Shown in pieces: positions 10,361 through 21,400 of a stretch of DNA of 64,000 bases (position 1 is its first letter; each line of letters opens with the position of its first letter). Under the pieces are notes generated by a model. That model did no database searches, was not told where the DNA came from, and saw only the letters and a list, made by a program, of their open reading frames with translations. The translations under genes and the position numbers were made by a program. The DNA is from Rapana venosa (taxonomy: Eukaryota > Mollusca > Gastropoda > Neogastropoda > Muricidae). The stretch covers positions 67,635,351 through 67,699,350 of the forward strand of contig CM054141.1 in NCBI GenBank assembly GCA_028751875.1. Direction: 5' to 3'.

Positions 10361-11520
10361 CCTTTTTACCATGGCCAAACTATTCTTTTCCAGTCATGCA
10401 CGTGTGCTGTTACTGTATACCATCTGTCTCCAGACACACACACTGACTGTGTGGGGAAGTATACCAGCTTACCTATTACCCGTACAGCTGCACACGTCTC
10501 ATCAGTTAACTTTCTGAGTGCCTCATAAGTTCACTTCTTTTCCAAATGGGCTTTTTATTTTATCGTTCTTATTTCTTAAAAATCCTTTGTTCCAATCAAC
10601 AGCTCTGCTTTCGTCAGCCCTAAAAGCAGCACTCAAATAACTGTGACATACTTATACTACTACCGGGAGGGTTTAACGTTGTATCAATAACCTTTTTTTC
10701 CTCCTTCTTTGTCTCAGAGGCAGCTCAGCTTTCCTCAGCTTATCATAAGCGCTGCACCTAGTCCAACTCACCCCGCTCAGAACGGCGGATCGATGGACAA
10801 ATTCTTGCTCAGTGCGTCACACCATCTCTGCGACCAACCAGCCAGCCATCTATTAGGGGGGGGGCCAACTCATCGCAGAAATATGAGTTCTGCTCAAGCC
10901 GTCTTGATGAAGTGGTAGACCCAGCTGCAGAAAGACAAAAATGACTAACAGCAGAGCGCGTTGTGTGTATGACTACTATGGCTTTTCCCCCCACCCTTAG
11001 CAACACATGGCCGACAGGCACGTGACACTCATTCTGGAATCAACCAGTCTGCACGCGCAGCCCTGCGCTGTGGTTTGGTAAAGGGGCAAACATGTTGCCA
11101 AGCCGTGGTGTATTAGGTCTGATAATGCATGAAGCGGACAACAAGTGGCCCATGTACAGATCAGCTGACGGGCGTTAAGACAGTAGGAAATTGGGAGGCT
11201 AGAGTCACGTCATCAGACACAGCCTTTGAGGGGTTATCTCCTCACTGTGCACTGCCAAGAAAAATGTCAGAGGAGGCTAACAGAAAGTGAGATGGGTCGG
11301 CACCAGCAAAGAATGGACGGGCTTGACCACTGCCCATTACCAGAGAGCAGAAGTCATACATCGGGGTAGCGAATACGACTGCCAGGTGACGAACTTACCT
11401 TCGTATCAAGGGACGAAGCTTTACTTGCAAAGCAGGCCTGCCAGTGCCTTGATATCTTATAGACAGTAATTGATAGATCAGACAGACAGAAGACAGAATA
11501 ATACACACAACACAACACAC
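10361..11520. other. Unassigned sequence
   Basis: No known family. On the minus strand GAAG/GTAAGTTC at about 11400 is a strong donor consensus, but the upstream acceptor is weak and the peptide before it is not recognised. A short G run lies at 10857-10863. Confidence 0.35.
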
Positions 11521-11529
11521 CACACCAAT

Positions 11530-11537
<8 letters not shown>

Positions 11538-11621
<84 letters not shown>
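11538..11621. repeat. (AT)n microsatellite
   Basis: AT dinucleotide tract with one register break near 11568. It is self-complementary and can form hairpins or cruciforms. Confidence 0.96.
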
Positions 11622-11624
<3 letters not shown>

Positions 11625-11874
11625 CGTCTACATCGCTTAAAATGGAAAGACACAGTGAAGAACACCCACCGAAAAGTGATGAGGAAAACAGGCAGGCCAG
11701 TGACATCAGAGAGAGAGAGAGAAAAAAAAAGCCGTGTAGTGCGCAGATGGAGAAAGTGAAAAACAAGAGAGAGGCAGACAGACAGACAAAGAGAGAAGAT
11801 GCAAAGATGTAAGCTAACGACAGCTGTGGGGCATAAATGAGATGTAAAGAGAGAGGGCAGAAGTGGGCCGGGGG

Positions 11875-12037
11875 AGGGAGGGGGGGGGGGGGGGGGGGGG
11901 GCAGAGCGATGATGGTGGTCTACTGTCGACAACAACATTGCGCATACACCTTCTTCCCCTTCTGCGCGACTCGCGTAACCACATACAGTGCTTTCCATCT
12001 CAAAGATGAAAAGAGTTTGGGGGGGGGGGGGGGGGGG
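11875..12037 (+). repeat. Two poly-G tracts
   Basis: G runs at about 11880-11901 and 12019-12037 are separated by about 115 bp of unique sequence. Confidence 0.9.
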
Positions 12038-12264
12038 TAAGAGGAGGGGCAGGGGGTAAGGATCGATCGATAATTTGTGAGCCAACTGGCGACGAAGGCA
12101 GAATCGTAAATTAACGAAATAAAAGAGAACCAGCCTCTCGGCCAAATTGATGTTTTTATATTATTTCAAAAAAAGAAAGAAAATGAATTGCAGTGTCATC
12201 CTTTCAACTGCTTTGAAGCTGAACCGGGCCGGGTCGCTTCTTTTTCCCTACGGGCTTAAACTAA

Positions 12265-12267
<3 letters not shown>

Positions 12268-12322
<55 letters not shown>
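12268..12322. repeat. (CT)n microsatellite
   Basis: Pure CT tract of about 54 bp. Confidence 0.97.
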
Positions 12323-12325
<3 letters not shown>

Positions 12326-12454
12326 AGCTCATATAATTACATCGGGAGAAGAAGAAAAAAAGGAGCATGTTGAATAAAACATTACTGCCACCACAACACA
12401 ACACTTTTGTCAACCTACGCATACATATGCCTTCCAGTTCTTCTCTTTGCACAA

Positions 12455-12528
12455 ATACTCATCTAGCTCTTTTGGCTAAGCGCAAGATCTGCATTCTAAA
12501 GGCTGCTGGTTCGGTTCTCGGTTTCACA
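12455..12528 (+). mobile_element. tRNA-like sequence, probably a SINE head
   Basis: TAGCTCTTTTGGCTAAGCGC resembles a D arm/A box, and GGTTCGGTTCTC at 12508-12519 resembles a B box at the right distance. Stems do not close well enough for a functional tRNA. The body that follows is not clearly any of families A to C. Confidence 0.35.
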
Positions 12529-12749
12529 ACATAAAAACATGCGACGTTCTTTGCGCATATTGTTATGTCGTCGTTCCAGACTGCCATGTTGTTGTCAGGC
12601 GTTCTCCTGTTTCATACCCCGTGTTTACTCCAAATAATGGACTTTTTCTCACACATCGCATTCATTTTTATCATCGGGGTGAGACAATAGTACACACTGG
12701 GCGAAAGGTTTGCGTGTATGGCGGTTGTCTAGCACTTCAGCTTATAGGC

Positions 12750-13185
12750 CACACACACACACACATACAAGGATACACACACGCGCACGCACACACACAC
12801 ACGCACGCACACACACTCAACAACACACACGCACGCATGCACGCACACAAACGTTACAACACACACACACACGTTAAACATACACACACACACCACGACC
12901 ACGCCGTTAAACACACACATACACACAGACAGCCCACACGTGCTACTAAAACGAGACCAAGATAACGAACGCACATTAAAGGTCCACACGGTCAGACTTT
13001 CAATCGCTAAATCCACACCACTACAATCCCACGTTAAATGACAAATATGCATACCGACGTGCTCGCGCACACAGACAGTAGGTAACACAGCAGTGCGCGC
13101 ACGTCACACACACTCACACACACACGTAACACGCACGCTCGCGCGCGCCACACCCACACCCTCACACATACTCACACAGCGCACC
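12750..13185. repeat. Cryptically simple ACAC/ACGC-rich sequence
   Basis: CA repeats with GCACGC, GTTAAAC and ACACGC variants are scattered across the block. Confidence 0.85.
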
Positions 13186-13339
13186 GGCAAACACACAAAA
13201 CAACAAGCCCAATAGTGATAAAACACCATAATACAACAATAAAAGGCTCGGTCGGAGACAGGCAGAATCCCCAAACTGATTCACAAAACTTGAAGAATGT
13301 GCATAACTCAAAACACAACAAACAAACACCACATGCGCA

Positions 13340-13410
13340 CACACACACCACACACACACAAGCACCACCCGAGAGCCACACCACCACACACACACACACA
13401 TACACATACC
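13340..13410. repeat. (CA)n-rich tract
   Basis: CA repeats with CACC interruptions. The flanks at 13186-13340 and 13410-13600 are unassigned. Confidence 0.9.
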
Positions 13411-13601
13411 ACCAGGACACACCCAAACCACCGATGACGGACTGAATGACACATTCCAAATAGTCGTGTCTACTCACAACGTCACTATTCCACGGAACAG
13501 ACATCTGCAGCAGAAAGAGGACTATACCTGTACTCGTGATGTCGCTGTGTTGGACGTTCCCCGCACTGACAATCCCGGGATCACCCAATTATACCACACA
13601 T

Positions 13602-13672
13602 ATATATAATACATACATACATACATACATATATACATACATACATACATACATATATATTATATAATTATA
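13602..13672. repeat. (ATAC)n/(AT)n microsatellite
   Basis: ATAC tetranucleotides followed by AT-rich sequence. It borders the SINE A copy that starts at 13690. Confidence 0.93.
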
Positions 13673-13689
13673 TATCCTACAAATCTACA

Positions 13690-13858
13690 TACAAAGAGAG
13701 TTGTCCCTGGCAAAATTTTTGTCGAAAAAAAACCCCTCTCATATTGAAACAACCACATTTCATGCAGACAAGGAGAAATGAGTGGCGCTGCTCTTGCGGT
13801 GACGTGTTCTCCCCGGGAAGAGCAGCCCGAATTTCTCGCAGACCATATCTACTGTGAC
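13690..13858 (+). mobile_element. SINE A copy, 5'-truncated
   Basis: It starts within the core at GAGAGTTGTCCCTGGCAAAA and runs through CTCCCCGGGAAGAGCAGCCC and ATTTCTCGCAG. The head is missing. Its 3' side passes straight into a degenerate pentamer tail. Confidence 0.8.
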
Positions 13859-14015
13859 CGAAAGTGGTAATATAACGCAATACAAAAGTAAAGCACAATA
13901 TAGTACAGTACAACACAGTACAATACAATACAGAGTACTGTACAGTACAATATATTACGATGCAATGCAATGCAATAGAATGCGATGCAAACATGATACA
14001 AAGCAATGCCGCTCG
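13859..14015 (+). repeat. Degenerate pentamer tail of SINE A
   Basis: Mixed AATAC, GTACA and ATGCA pentamers. The same kind of sequence, in the matching orientation, sits at the 3' end of the SINE A copies at 34139-34285 and 62205-62445, so it looks like the element's own tail and not a chance neighbour. Confidence 0.75.
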
Positions 14016-14890
14016 ACTAGAATTGATAACCACTGATGTTGCAATGTGTAAGCTTCAAGCCAAAGTCTAATGAACTTGTCACGTGTTTTTGAGTCCATGT
14101 AACTTTACAGCAGCTGTCGCTGTGAATGTGAATGCCCATTATATGCTTTTCATTCTGAAGAAACATTTGTTTAACTAAACACAGTTTACAAACATCCTCT
14201 TCAGGCTTGCTGCTTTTAACATACCAAGCCAAGATCGAAGAATATCAATATGGAAACTATGAATAGTTCGTTTCTTTTTGTCTTTTTCTTCTTCTTATCC
14301 TCTGCTTCTTGTTATGCAGACTTCTTCTGCATATTCTCTTCCTCCTCCCCTCCATAGGAAAAATCGTGTGTTTTTTTGTTTGTTTGTTGTGTTTTTGTTT
14401 TGTTTTGGTTGTGTGTTGGGGTTTTTTGGTTTTTATTTTATTTTTTTTGGGGGGGGGCTTTTCCCCAAAACACAAGGGCCAAAAATTAGTATATTTCTAA
14501 TATCTTATCCTTGAATTTGTGTGGTAGATATGAGGAAGAGGGTGCTGGGAGGGACAAACTACCACTATTACTACTATACTCCTCTCCCTTCCCCTCCCCC
14601 ATTTATGTTGTGCATGTATGCGTGATAGGTCGCTTAGCTTACAATGCTCGCGCGCTAGCGAGCGTGCAGGAGAGCATGTCCGAGCGACACAAGAGTGGAA
14701 AAAAAAGGAACATTAAGGGTATAAAGGTCAGAGCACGCCCCAGCGAAGCGAAAGAGCGACAATGGCTTTGAAGTGGTGTCCTCATTACACGCCTCATTAG
14801 CCATCCCTGTCCCTCCTCCCTTCTCTGTTGGAGATGGTTAGACTACACGTTTAGACTTCTACACCCTCAGCATCCTTCTGTCTTCCTTCT
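14016..14890. other. Unassigned sequence with T/G-rich stretch
   Basis: 14365-14465 is rich in TTTG/TTTT and ends in a G run. The rest has no recognised family or exon. Confidence 0.45.
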
Positions 14891-14892
14891 TC

Positions 14893-14924
14893 CCCCCCCC
14901 CCCCCCCCCCCACACACACACCCT
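14893..14924 (+). repeat. Poly-C followed by (CA)n
   Basis: C run of about 19 bases passing into a short CA tract. Confidence 0.9.
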
Positions 14925-15300
14925 CTTTTCGGGCGCAGGAGTAAAAATAGCACCCGCATGCTCCGAGCAAAAATATAAAATATCAAAATTTTGAAGAAGG
15001 GGATTATATTGTTCAGCAAACTTTTACCAATATGAATAATGGATAGTGTCTATTATTTTGGTTTCTTGCTGTTGGGGCACGGAGGAGAGGTGACACATCA
15101 AGTGATACGAATAGTATCAAAGTATTTTCACTGCATACAAAATCAATTATTTCTACATTTCTGATAACTTGTATATATGTTGACTACTGTAGCTTTTTCT
15201 GTTAACAGAAGACAAAATTCGACAAAAATCATAAACTGAAACTGAATCTGGAGTGAAAAATATTTTACAAATCATAGTGGTCATAATGTGGGTGTGTCTA
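14925..15300. other. Unassigned AT-rich sequence
   Basis: No tandem repeat, element or exon was recognised. Confidence 0.4.
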
Positions 15301-15302
15301 TA

Positions 15303-15317
15303 CACACACGCGCGCAC

Positions 15318-15349
<32 letters not shown>

Positions 15350-15360
15350 GCGCGCACGCT
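15303..15360. repeat. (CA)n-(CG)n compound tract
   Basis: CA and CG blocks alternate; the last block is pure CG. It is a strong Z-DNA candidate. Confidence 0.95.
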
Positions 15361-16032
15361 CAGACTTCAGTGTATGTTGCATGTGCGTATCTACGCATGG
15401 GTGACATTTAAAAAATAGAAATCTAAAACAGCAAGTTCTATCACGGAGATGGCCAGCATCTAACCATCGTCATTCTGTGCATCACACAAGGGAGGAAGAA
15501 GCGTGTGAAGACAACCATACGGCGTGTGTTCAACCTTCCCTGAAGTCGGAATAGGTATGACATCACAAGCATCATCCACATTAATTCTCCCCTCTTTCAC
15601 AGAAAAAGCTGACCACAGCACAAGTAAAAATGCTGAGTTCATGTTTGTAAGTTTTTTCCAATGAAAAAGACATTTTCCACATTTTAAAAAACCGTGGATA
15701 TTGCCAATGTCTTCACACTTCCCTCGACTTCAGGAGGTTTGAACATAGGCCAAAACAAGACGGTGATAGAATGAAGTGGTACTAGCATAGGCAGGGCACT
15801 GAATGTGCTAAAAAAAAATCATCTACACATCGCATCCGTCCCTCCCTGCCCTTTCCCACTCTCTGCATTCCGGTGGTTGTCTTTTTGTGTGTTTGCTTTG
15901 CTTTGCTTTACTTTGCTTTGCTTTCTTGTTTTTGTTTCTGTTGATTTCAAAGAAACATTCTAATTAAGCAATTCTGTCAACTATCCTTTGAAATTCCAAT
16001 TTCACACAACTTTTTCCTTTTCACCCCGCACC
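15361..16032. other. Unassigned sequence
   Basis: Only short simple stretches such as (CTTTG)n at 15893-15925 stand out. No gene or element was recognised. Confidence 0.4.
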
Positions 16033-16034
16033 CT

Positions 16035-16038
16035 CCCC

Positions 16039-16072
<34 letters not shown>
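16035..16072. repeat. Poly-C and (CT)n
   Basis: C run followed by CT repeats. A short GT tract lies at 16120-16155. Confidence 0.92.
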
Positions 16073-16073
<1 letters not shown>

Positions 16074-16211
16074 CGCTATCTTTTCTTCGTGCACGTAAGT
16101 GCAGGCACACGCACATATGTGTGAGTGTGTGTGTGTGTGTAGATGTGTGTATGCGCACGCGCGTCCGTCTATACGTACATCTGAGTGTTAGAGACAAAGA
16201 CACCGAGACAT

Positions 16212-16345
<134 letters not shown>

Positions 16346-16349
16346 AAAG

Positions 16350-16492
16350 TCTTCCATTTCGAGGATAATGGAATTAAGCACTCATGTGCTTTTCTACATT
16401 CAGTCCCCCGTGTAGCCTGTATGCAGTTTTGGAAATTTTGTCATCCATTCCCACCGGTACACAATGGCTTACTCTTCCAAAAAGCGGAACGG
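16350..16492 (-). mobile_element. SINE B 3' part
   Basis: On the plus strand it reads TTTCGAGGATAATGGA, then CATGTGCTTTT, CAGTCCCC, TGTCATCCATTCCCACCGG and ACACAATGGCTTACTCTTCC, as in the full copy at 29336-29668. It stops before the core domain. Confidence 0.85.
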
Positions 16493-16724
16493 GGAGAGAG
16501 ACAGACAGACAGACATACAGTCTGGCAAGCAGCCAGACAGACAGAGAGGGGGGGGGGGGGATGGAGAAGGATTGTTTTTGAGATGGATCGGTACATACAA
16601 TAATTAGTCTTGTTTTGTGAGCGCTTTGGCGCGATAAGAGGCCCAGAATATCCTGACTAACAATAACCATGAACTTAGACTCTTACTATTTCTGTTCCCC
16701 TCTCGTCACAAGCCCACCCTCTCG
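16493..16724. other. CAGA-rich stretch, poly-G and unassigned sequence
   Basis: (CAGA)n-like sequence at 16497-16540, a G run near 16549-16560, then unassigned bases. Confidence 0.6.
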
Positions 16725-16741
16725 TCCCCCCCCCCGCCTCT

Positions 16742-16772
<31 letters not shown>

Positions 16773-16868
16773 TCTCTCCTCTCCTCCTCCTCTCTCTCTC
16801 TCTCTCTCCTCTCTCTCCTCTCTCTCTCTTCTCTCTCTCTCATCTCTCTCTCTCTCTCTCTCTCTCAC
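16725..16868. repeat. Poly-C (about 30) and (CT)n
   Basis: C-rich block including a C run at about 16741-16770, followed by CT repeats with frequent TCC interruptions. Confidence 0.95.
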
Positions 16869-16951
16869 TCTGCATTCTCTTTCCTCAAGGTGCCAACTCC
16901 CTGCCCGTTGCTATGCTCGTTTTCTCCGTCCCTCCATTTGTCTCTCTGCCA

Positions 16952-16956
<5 letters not shown>

Positions 16957-16999
<43 letters not shown>

Positions 17000-17020
17000 T
17001 GTGTGTGGTGTGTGTGTGTG

Positions 17021-17080
<60 letters not shown>

Positions 17081-17232
17081 AGACAGACACAGACAGACAG
17101 AGAGAGCAATACAGAAAAAGAGAGGAGATAGAGAAAAGAAGGAGGAGGAAGCGAGAGAGACAGACAGAGACAGATACACAGAGATAGAGAGACAGAGACA
17201 GGCAGACAGGCATGTAGACAGAGACAGAATGA
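16957..17232. repeat. (GT)n-(GA)n-(CAGA)n compound block
   Basis: GT repeats with GTGG slips pass into GA repeats, then (CAGA)n and a long purine-rich tail. The open frames of 70-170 codons across it are simple-sequence artefacts. Confidence 0.96.
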
Positions 17233-17463
17233 GAGAAGAGCACCTAGCACAGACACAATAAGTCCCAAAATAAAGCACTCCAAAATATGGCCAATGTCTA
17301 ATCAGAACGTCTGGATGTCCGGCCATTGGCTATTATATATATCACCACTTAGCTGTTTAGCTGTTACCACCCTAACATAGCCTGCTGGACAAGAAAAATG
17401 GGTGAGAGAGGGGGAGGGGCTAAGAGTTCGTGATAAAAATGAGGGACAAGATAGGTCGGTAAA
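17233..17463. other. Unassigned sequence
   Basis: Nothing recognised between the compound block and the SINE C copy. Confidence 0.4.
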
Positions 17464-17724
17464 GTAAAGGGTTCCCATAACCTATGCAGTCGTTGGGCAA
17501 CGAGGTGTCAGAGACCTCAGCTTCTCAAGGGACCAGCATATTGAGGGCGGCGCCCATCTCCTCTCCCTCCTTGCTTTACCTTCCTTGACCCTAAGGAGGC
17601 CATTTTACAGCTGGGGGGACTGTACTGAAGCCAAGGCGCGCAAACGGTCACCCACCCACTTGGTAACCAGGCTCAATGCTGCTTGGGGAAAGCGAGTGTT
17701 CTGACCACCGAGCTATTCGTCCCC
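17464..17724 (-). mobile_element. SINE C copy with 5S-like head
   Basis: Plus-strand landmarks are GAGACCTCAGCTTCTC, CATATTGAGGGCGGCGCC, TTGCTTTACCTTCC and CAGCTGGGGGGACTGTACTG. The complement of 17649-17692 reads like the internal-promoter region of 5S rRNA (GAGCCTGGTTACCAAGTGG, then GGGTGACCG). The end near 17724 is the tRNA-like D-arm part. This copy keeps the 5S resemblance best. Confidence 0.85.
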
Positions 17725-18097
17725 ACGAGGGTAAGATAGGAGATTATAAAAGTGAATAGAACTTTTTTTCAGCGACCATAAACGGTTATAAGAGGTACTT
17801 GACATCTCTGCTTTCCCGGGTCCCTCCCTCTTTTCCTCTCATCTCCTCCCTTGCACCTGACCTGAGCATACTGGTTGGTCTTTTGACCCCATAGCTGAGT
17901 ACACAAGTGACCTTTCGACCTCGTGTATGACCAGAATATGAACGCGCTTTTAAAAAATATATAAATTAGCCCATAGCTCCTGGACTATTGCCTTTTTCTT
18001 CTGCTACGTCTACTACTACGCCTACACCTACTATTACGACTACTACTATGACCACTACCTAACTCGATTAACCACTAATACTATAACTACATTAGGC
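17725..18097. other. Unassigned sequence with worn (CTA)n
   Basis: Degenerate CTA/CTACG trinucleotides at 18000-18060; otherwise nothing recognised. Confidence 0.5.
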
Positions 18098-18200
18098 TTT
18101 AATAATAATGGAGTTTATATAGCGCTATATCTTGCAAAAAACAAATCAAAGCGCTTTCATTCATCCTACTCATTCACATGCAGCCAGTTACAATTAATAG
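18098..18200 (-). mobile_element. L2-like 3' tail, copy 1
   Basis: TTTATATAGCGCTATATCTTG, CAAATCAAAGCGCTTT and AGCCAGTTACAATTAATAG mark it. On the minus strand it ends in AGCGCTATATAAA followed by (ATT)n, the stem-loop type of 3' end known from L2/CR1-like LINEs and the SINEs they mobilise. Confidence 0.65.
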
Positions 18201-18454
18201 GGGGGGGTTGTGGGTTTTTTAGGCTTTCACCACTTAAACTGGAGCATTTTCTTCAAAGTCCCATTAGGGAGTTCCCCTGATAAGCACTTTATCAGATTCC
18301 ACCATTTATACTGAATGTGCCACAGTCTGGCTATCTGCAAATAATTTCTCCATCTGTTCTGCAATGTTGTCCGCCCGCCATTTTTCTTCTCTTGACTCCT
18401 TCGCCTCTTTTTTTTCAAAACTCCTCGGTTTACGGTGATTTTCTGGGGAGTAAT
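18201..18454. other. Segment between two direct L2-like tails
   Basis: About 250 bp lie between two same-orientation tail copies. The minus strand is open over much of it, with EEKWRADNIAEQMEKLFADS and then two stops in a row of plausible codons. This could be a worn coding fragment of a mobile element. I do not recognise it. Confidence 0.35.
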
Positions 18455-18568
18455 AATAATAATATAATAATAATACATGGAAATTATACAGCGCTATATC
18501 TTGCACAATCCACAAATTCAAAGCGTTCATTCATCCTAGTATTCACAGCAGCCAGTTACAATTAATAG
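18455..18568 (-). mobile_element. L2-like 3' tail, copy 2
   Basis: Same landmarks as copy 1, about 360 bp apart and in the same orientation, preceded on the plus strand by (AAT)n. It ends in the same AGCCAGTTACAATTAATAG block. Confidence 0.65.
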
Positions 18569-18639
18569 ATTTTTACAAATTAAATGTAAACACATACACG
18601 GCCCAATTAACATTTTTTACAATACAAAATGTAAACACA

Positions 18640-18722
18640 ATGCGCCGCCCCCCCCCCCCCCCCCACAACACAAAGGTTTACACTCGGGCAGGGGGTGGTG
18701 CGTGGGGGGGGTGGGGGGGGGT
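18640..18722. repeat. Poly-C and poly-G tracts
   Basis: C run at 18648-18664 and interrupted G runs at 18700-18721. The two can pair with each other as an imperfect inverted repeat. Confidence 0.85.
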
Positions 18723-18784
18723 TGGTTATTGAGGAGGGACAAAATGAATGAACAAGGGCGAATCTTAGTTTGAAATAAATGCGT

Positions 18785-19675
18785 CTTTCGAGTGGAGTCA
18801 ATACCAAGTTAACTAACTTTCAGGGAGTGGATTCGATACAAAGGTAGCTTTCAGGATGGAGTCGATACCAATCAGCTTTCAGGGGTGGAGTCGGTAACCA
18901 GTGTCAGCTTTCAGGGATGGAGCGATACCAAGGTCAGCTTTCAGGGAGTGGAGTCGATACCAAGGTCAGCTTTCGGGGGTGGAGTCGATACCAGGTCGCT
19001 TTCAGGGGAGTGGATTTCGATACCAAGGTCAGCTTCAGGGGATGGAGTCGATACCATGTCAGCTTTCAGGGAGTGGGTCGAACCAAGGTCAGCTTTCGGG
19101 AGTGGAGCGATACCAAGGTCAGCTTTCAGGGAGTGGATCGATACCAAGTCAGCTTTCAGAGGGAGTGGAGTCGATACCAAGGTCAGCTTTCAGGGAGTGG
19201 AGTCGATACCAGGTCAGCTTTCAGGGAGTGGAGTCGATACCAGTCAGCTTTCAGGGGAGTGGAGTCGATACCAAGGTCAGCTTTCAGGGGAGTGGAGTCG
19301 ATACCAGTGTCAGCTTTCAGGGGAGTGGAGTCGATACCATGTCAGCTTTCAGGGGAGTGGAGTCGATACCAAGGTCAGCTTTCAGGGGAGTGGAGTCGAT
19401 ACCAGTGTCAGCTTTCAGGGGAGTGGAGTCGATACCAGTGTCAGCTTTCAGGGGAGTGGAGTCGATACCAAGGTCAGCTTTCAGGGGAGTGGAGTCGATA
19501 CCAAGGTCAGCTTTCAGGGGAGTGGAGTCGATACCAGTGTCAGCTTTCAGGGGAGTGGAGTCGATACCAAGGTTAGCTTTCAGGGGAGTGGAGTCGATAC
19601 CAATGTTAGCTTTCAGGGGAGTGGAGTCGATACTAATGTTAGCTTTCAGGGGAGTGGAGTCGATACCCATGTTAG
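18785..19675 (+). repeat. 33-bp minisatellite, about 28 units, SINE-derived
   Basis: The unit contains TCAGCTTTCAGGGGAGTGG and AGTCGATACC. Counting by eye gives 28 units. Units 16-28 are nearly perfect 33-mers, and the last three share a TTAGC start. Units 1-15 differ mainly by one-base gaps. The unit matches the segment of SINE B seen at 51695-51726 (GGACTTTCAGGGGAGTTGAG, TCGGTACTGATG). The array is followed at once by the rest of a SINE B copy. Because 33 is a multiple of three, all frames stay open over hundreds of codons, which is not evidence of a protein. Confidence 0.95.
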
Positions 19676-19768
19676 CTGCACGGGAACGATCTCCTCGGTG
19701 GAGGCTCGAACCTACACCCTCAATTACCATCAGAGTTCAACGGTCAAACCGCTAGCTATCCTGCCATC
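19676..19768 (-). mobile_element. SINE B head region after the minisatellite
   Basis: GGTGGAGGCTCGAACCTACACC corresponds to GGTGGCTCGAACCCAGGCC of the SINE B copy at 48650. The complement gives a B box (GGTTCGAGCCT) and, further on, a D-arm-like GATAGCTAGCGGTTTGACCG. It is the tRNA-like head of the SINE whose inner part became the 33-bp array. Confidence 0.75.
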
Positions 19769-20824
19769 CCCCCCCCCCCCCCCCCTCCCCTTTCAACCCC
19801 TCTGACAAGGAACATGTTATAAGCATAATCTCAGCAAAAATGACCATGTACTTTGCATCTGACCTCGGCGAAGTGGTATTAATAAACACTACACTTGAAC
19901 CCGTCACATGGTATCTCATCTTCTGCTTGACCTTAAAACAGAGCCGACGTTTATGTTCCCTCTGACCTCTCCAACAGAGATTCACGGCTACTTTTACCTC
20001 GTTTCAGTTGATGTATAATAACTCATACGGCCTTTAGAACACATGTTACATGTTACATTCCACATCCAACGGCGCGAGAAGAAAAACAAAATGATGTAGC
20101 ACTTTTCTCCAGTATGCGACAAAGATGGAAACACAATATCCCACATCGTCTGGGCTGGTTTAAAATCTCACATCTCTTCATTTTTACACCGCATTATTTC
20201 AAGTGATATTCTTCGCTTTCCACGACAGAGAAGGCTTTGTTCGCGACCTGGATACAGCCGCAAAGACCGCGAACTTGAGATCTTTAGTATGAATAAAAAA
20301 TCAGTTGCTGTTGCTGCTAAGTAGTCCACTAGAATGGGATCCAACTGCTTTTGCTAGGTTCTCTAGTGGAATGGCTTTTAACCATCAAAACGAAGGAGGG
20401 TCTTTTATGTGACCATCAACGTCACGTTTACTGCTTGTGTTCTTTAGGGGGACTGTGCTATTGCTGCAAAGATAAACTGTGTTGTGCTTTGAAACATGAA
20501 GAGCTGAAATGATCCTAACAGTCTTTTATAGGAATGTGTGTGTGTGCGTGCGTGCGTTTGTTGTTGCTGCTAGAATTCCACGAAGTATGAGACTGCAAAA
20601 CAACCTCCATTCAGCTCCAATCTTTTTTTTTTTTAAAGACTTGCAGTAAACAAGAAGATGGGTACTTTTCTAATCTCTTCTATGACTTACATGAAGACAT
20701 GCCGTTTACACCACACCCAACCAGATAGACAACTTCTGCGCCTGAATGTCAGCAGACACTGAATTCTGAGTTCGTAACAAAGGACGAAGATCGCACAGTT
20801 TATACCAATGATGCTTTCTACAGC
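19769..20824. other. Poly-C tract then unassigned sequence
   Basis: C run at about 19769-19786. From there to 20824 no family or exon was recognised. A short GT/GC tract lies at 20535-20560 and a T run at 20625-20636. Confidence 0.4.
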
Positions 20825-21120
20825 CAATCGACATGCGGTTAGAGCTTTATACTCTTTATATAATGGAAACAGCTTGTTCAAATCCCCACTCATCCCTGAA
20901 GTTGGAATGCGGCTACCTTCATGATGGGCAAAAACTGTCGCATACGCACGACCTCACCATTGGTGACCACGGAGCTCTAGCTGAGGAACTGGGGGAAACA
21001 GTCCTACAGAGTTGTCCGTATGGGAGCATTTTTTTCCGCGTGGTACTGATTCCACTGCCTCGAAGTCCTTCAGATGAGACTATAAGTCGAGAAAGGCACA
21101 TTGCCCGGACGCTACGCTGA
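20825..21120 (+). mobile_element. tRNA-headed SINE, worn (D-like)
   Basis: A-box-like GCGGTTAGAGC near 20834 and B box TGTTCAAATCCC at 20875-20886 begin it. At about 21060-21090 it has CCTTCAGATGAGACTATAAG, the worn form of the core seen in families A and B (TTTCGGATGAGACGATAAAC), in the same sense as the head. The order head then core fits the other copies. Confidence 0.6.
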
Positions 21121-21400
21121 GGAACATTAGGGGACATTCCTAACAAGGTTCTGTCTCTTCACATAAGACATGCTTTTCGCGTGACGTTCACGCTGAAGTC
21201 TTCAATACTAAAGTCGAAAAGGCATGGCGGACGACGCGAGAGATTTAGGACTGTTAAACGCGTGCGTCACAATGACCTACTTGATAGACGAGTACTGCAT
21301 GTGTTTCATCAAACTGTAAAGTCAGGCATGGTGTCCGTGACTCATCTGACTCCTCTTAGAGGACTGACATCATTCTTACATCCCATCATCCGGCTCTTCT
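21121..21400. other. Unassigned sequence
   Basis: Nothing recognised before the CT-rich tract. Confidence 0.4.

Noticed and set aside
11404..11470. Minus-strand frame before a strong GTAAGT donor
   Set aside because: The acceptor is weak and the peptide unknown.
18885..19805. Open frames of 306, 284 and 219 codons over the 33-bp array, and a 137-codon frame on the other strand
   Set aside because: A stop-free 33-bp unit keeps every frame open. The unit derives from a SINE, and no start context, splice site or recognisable domain supports a protein.
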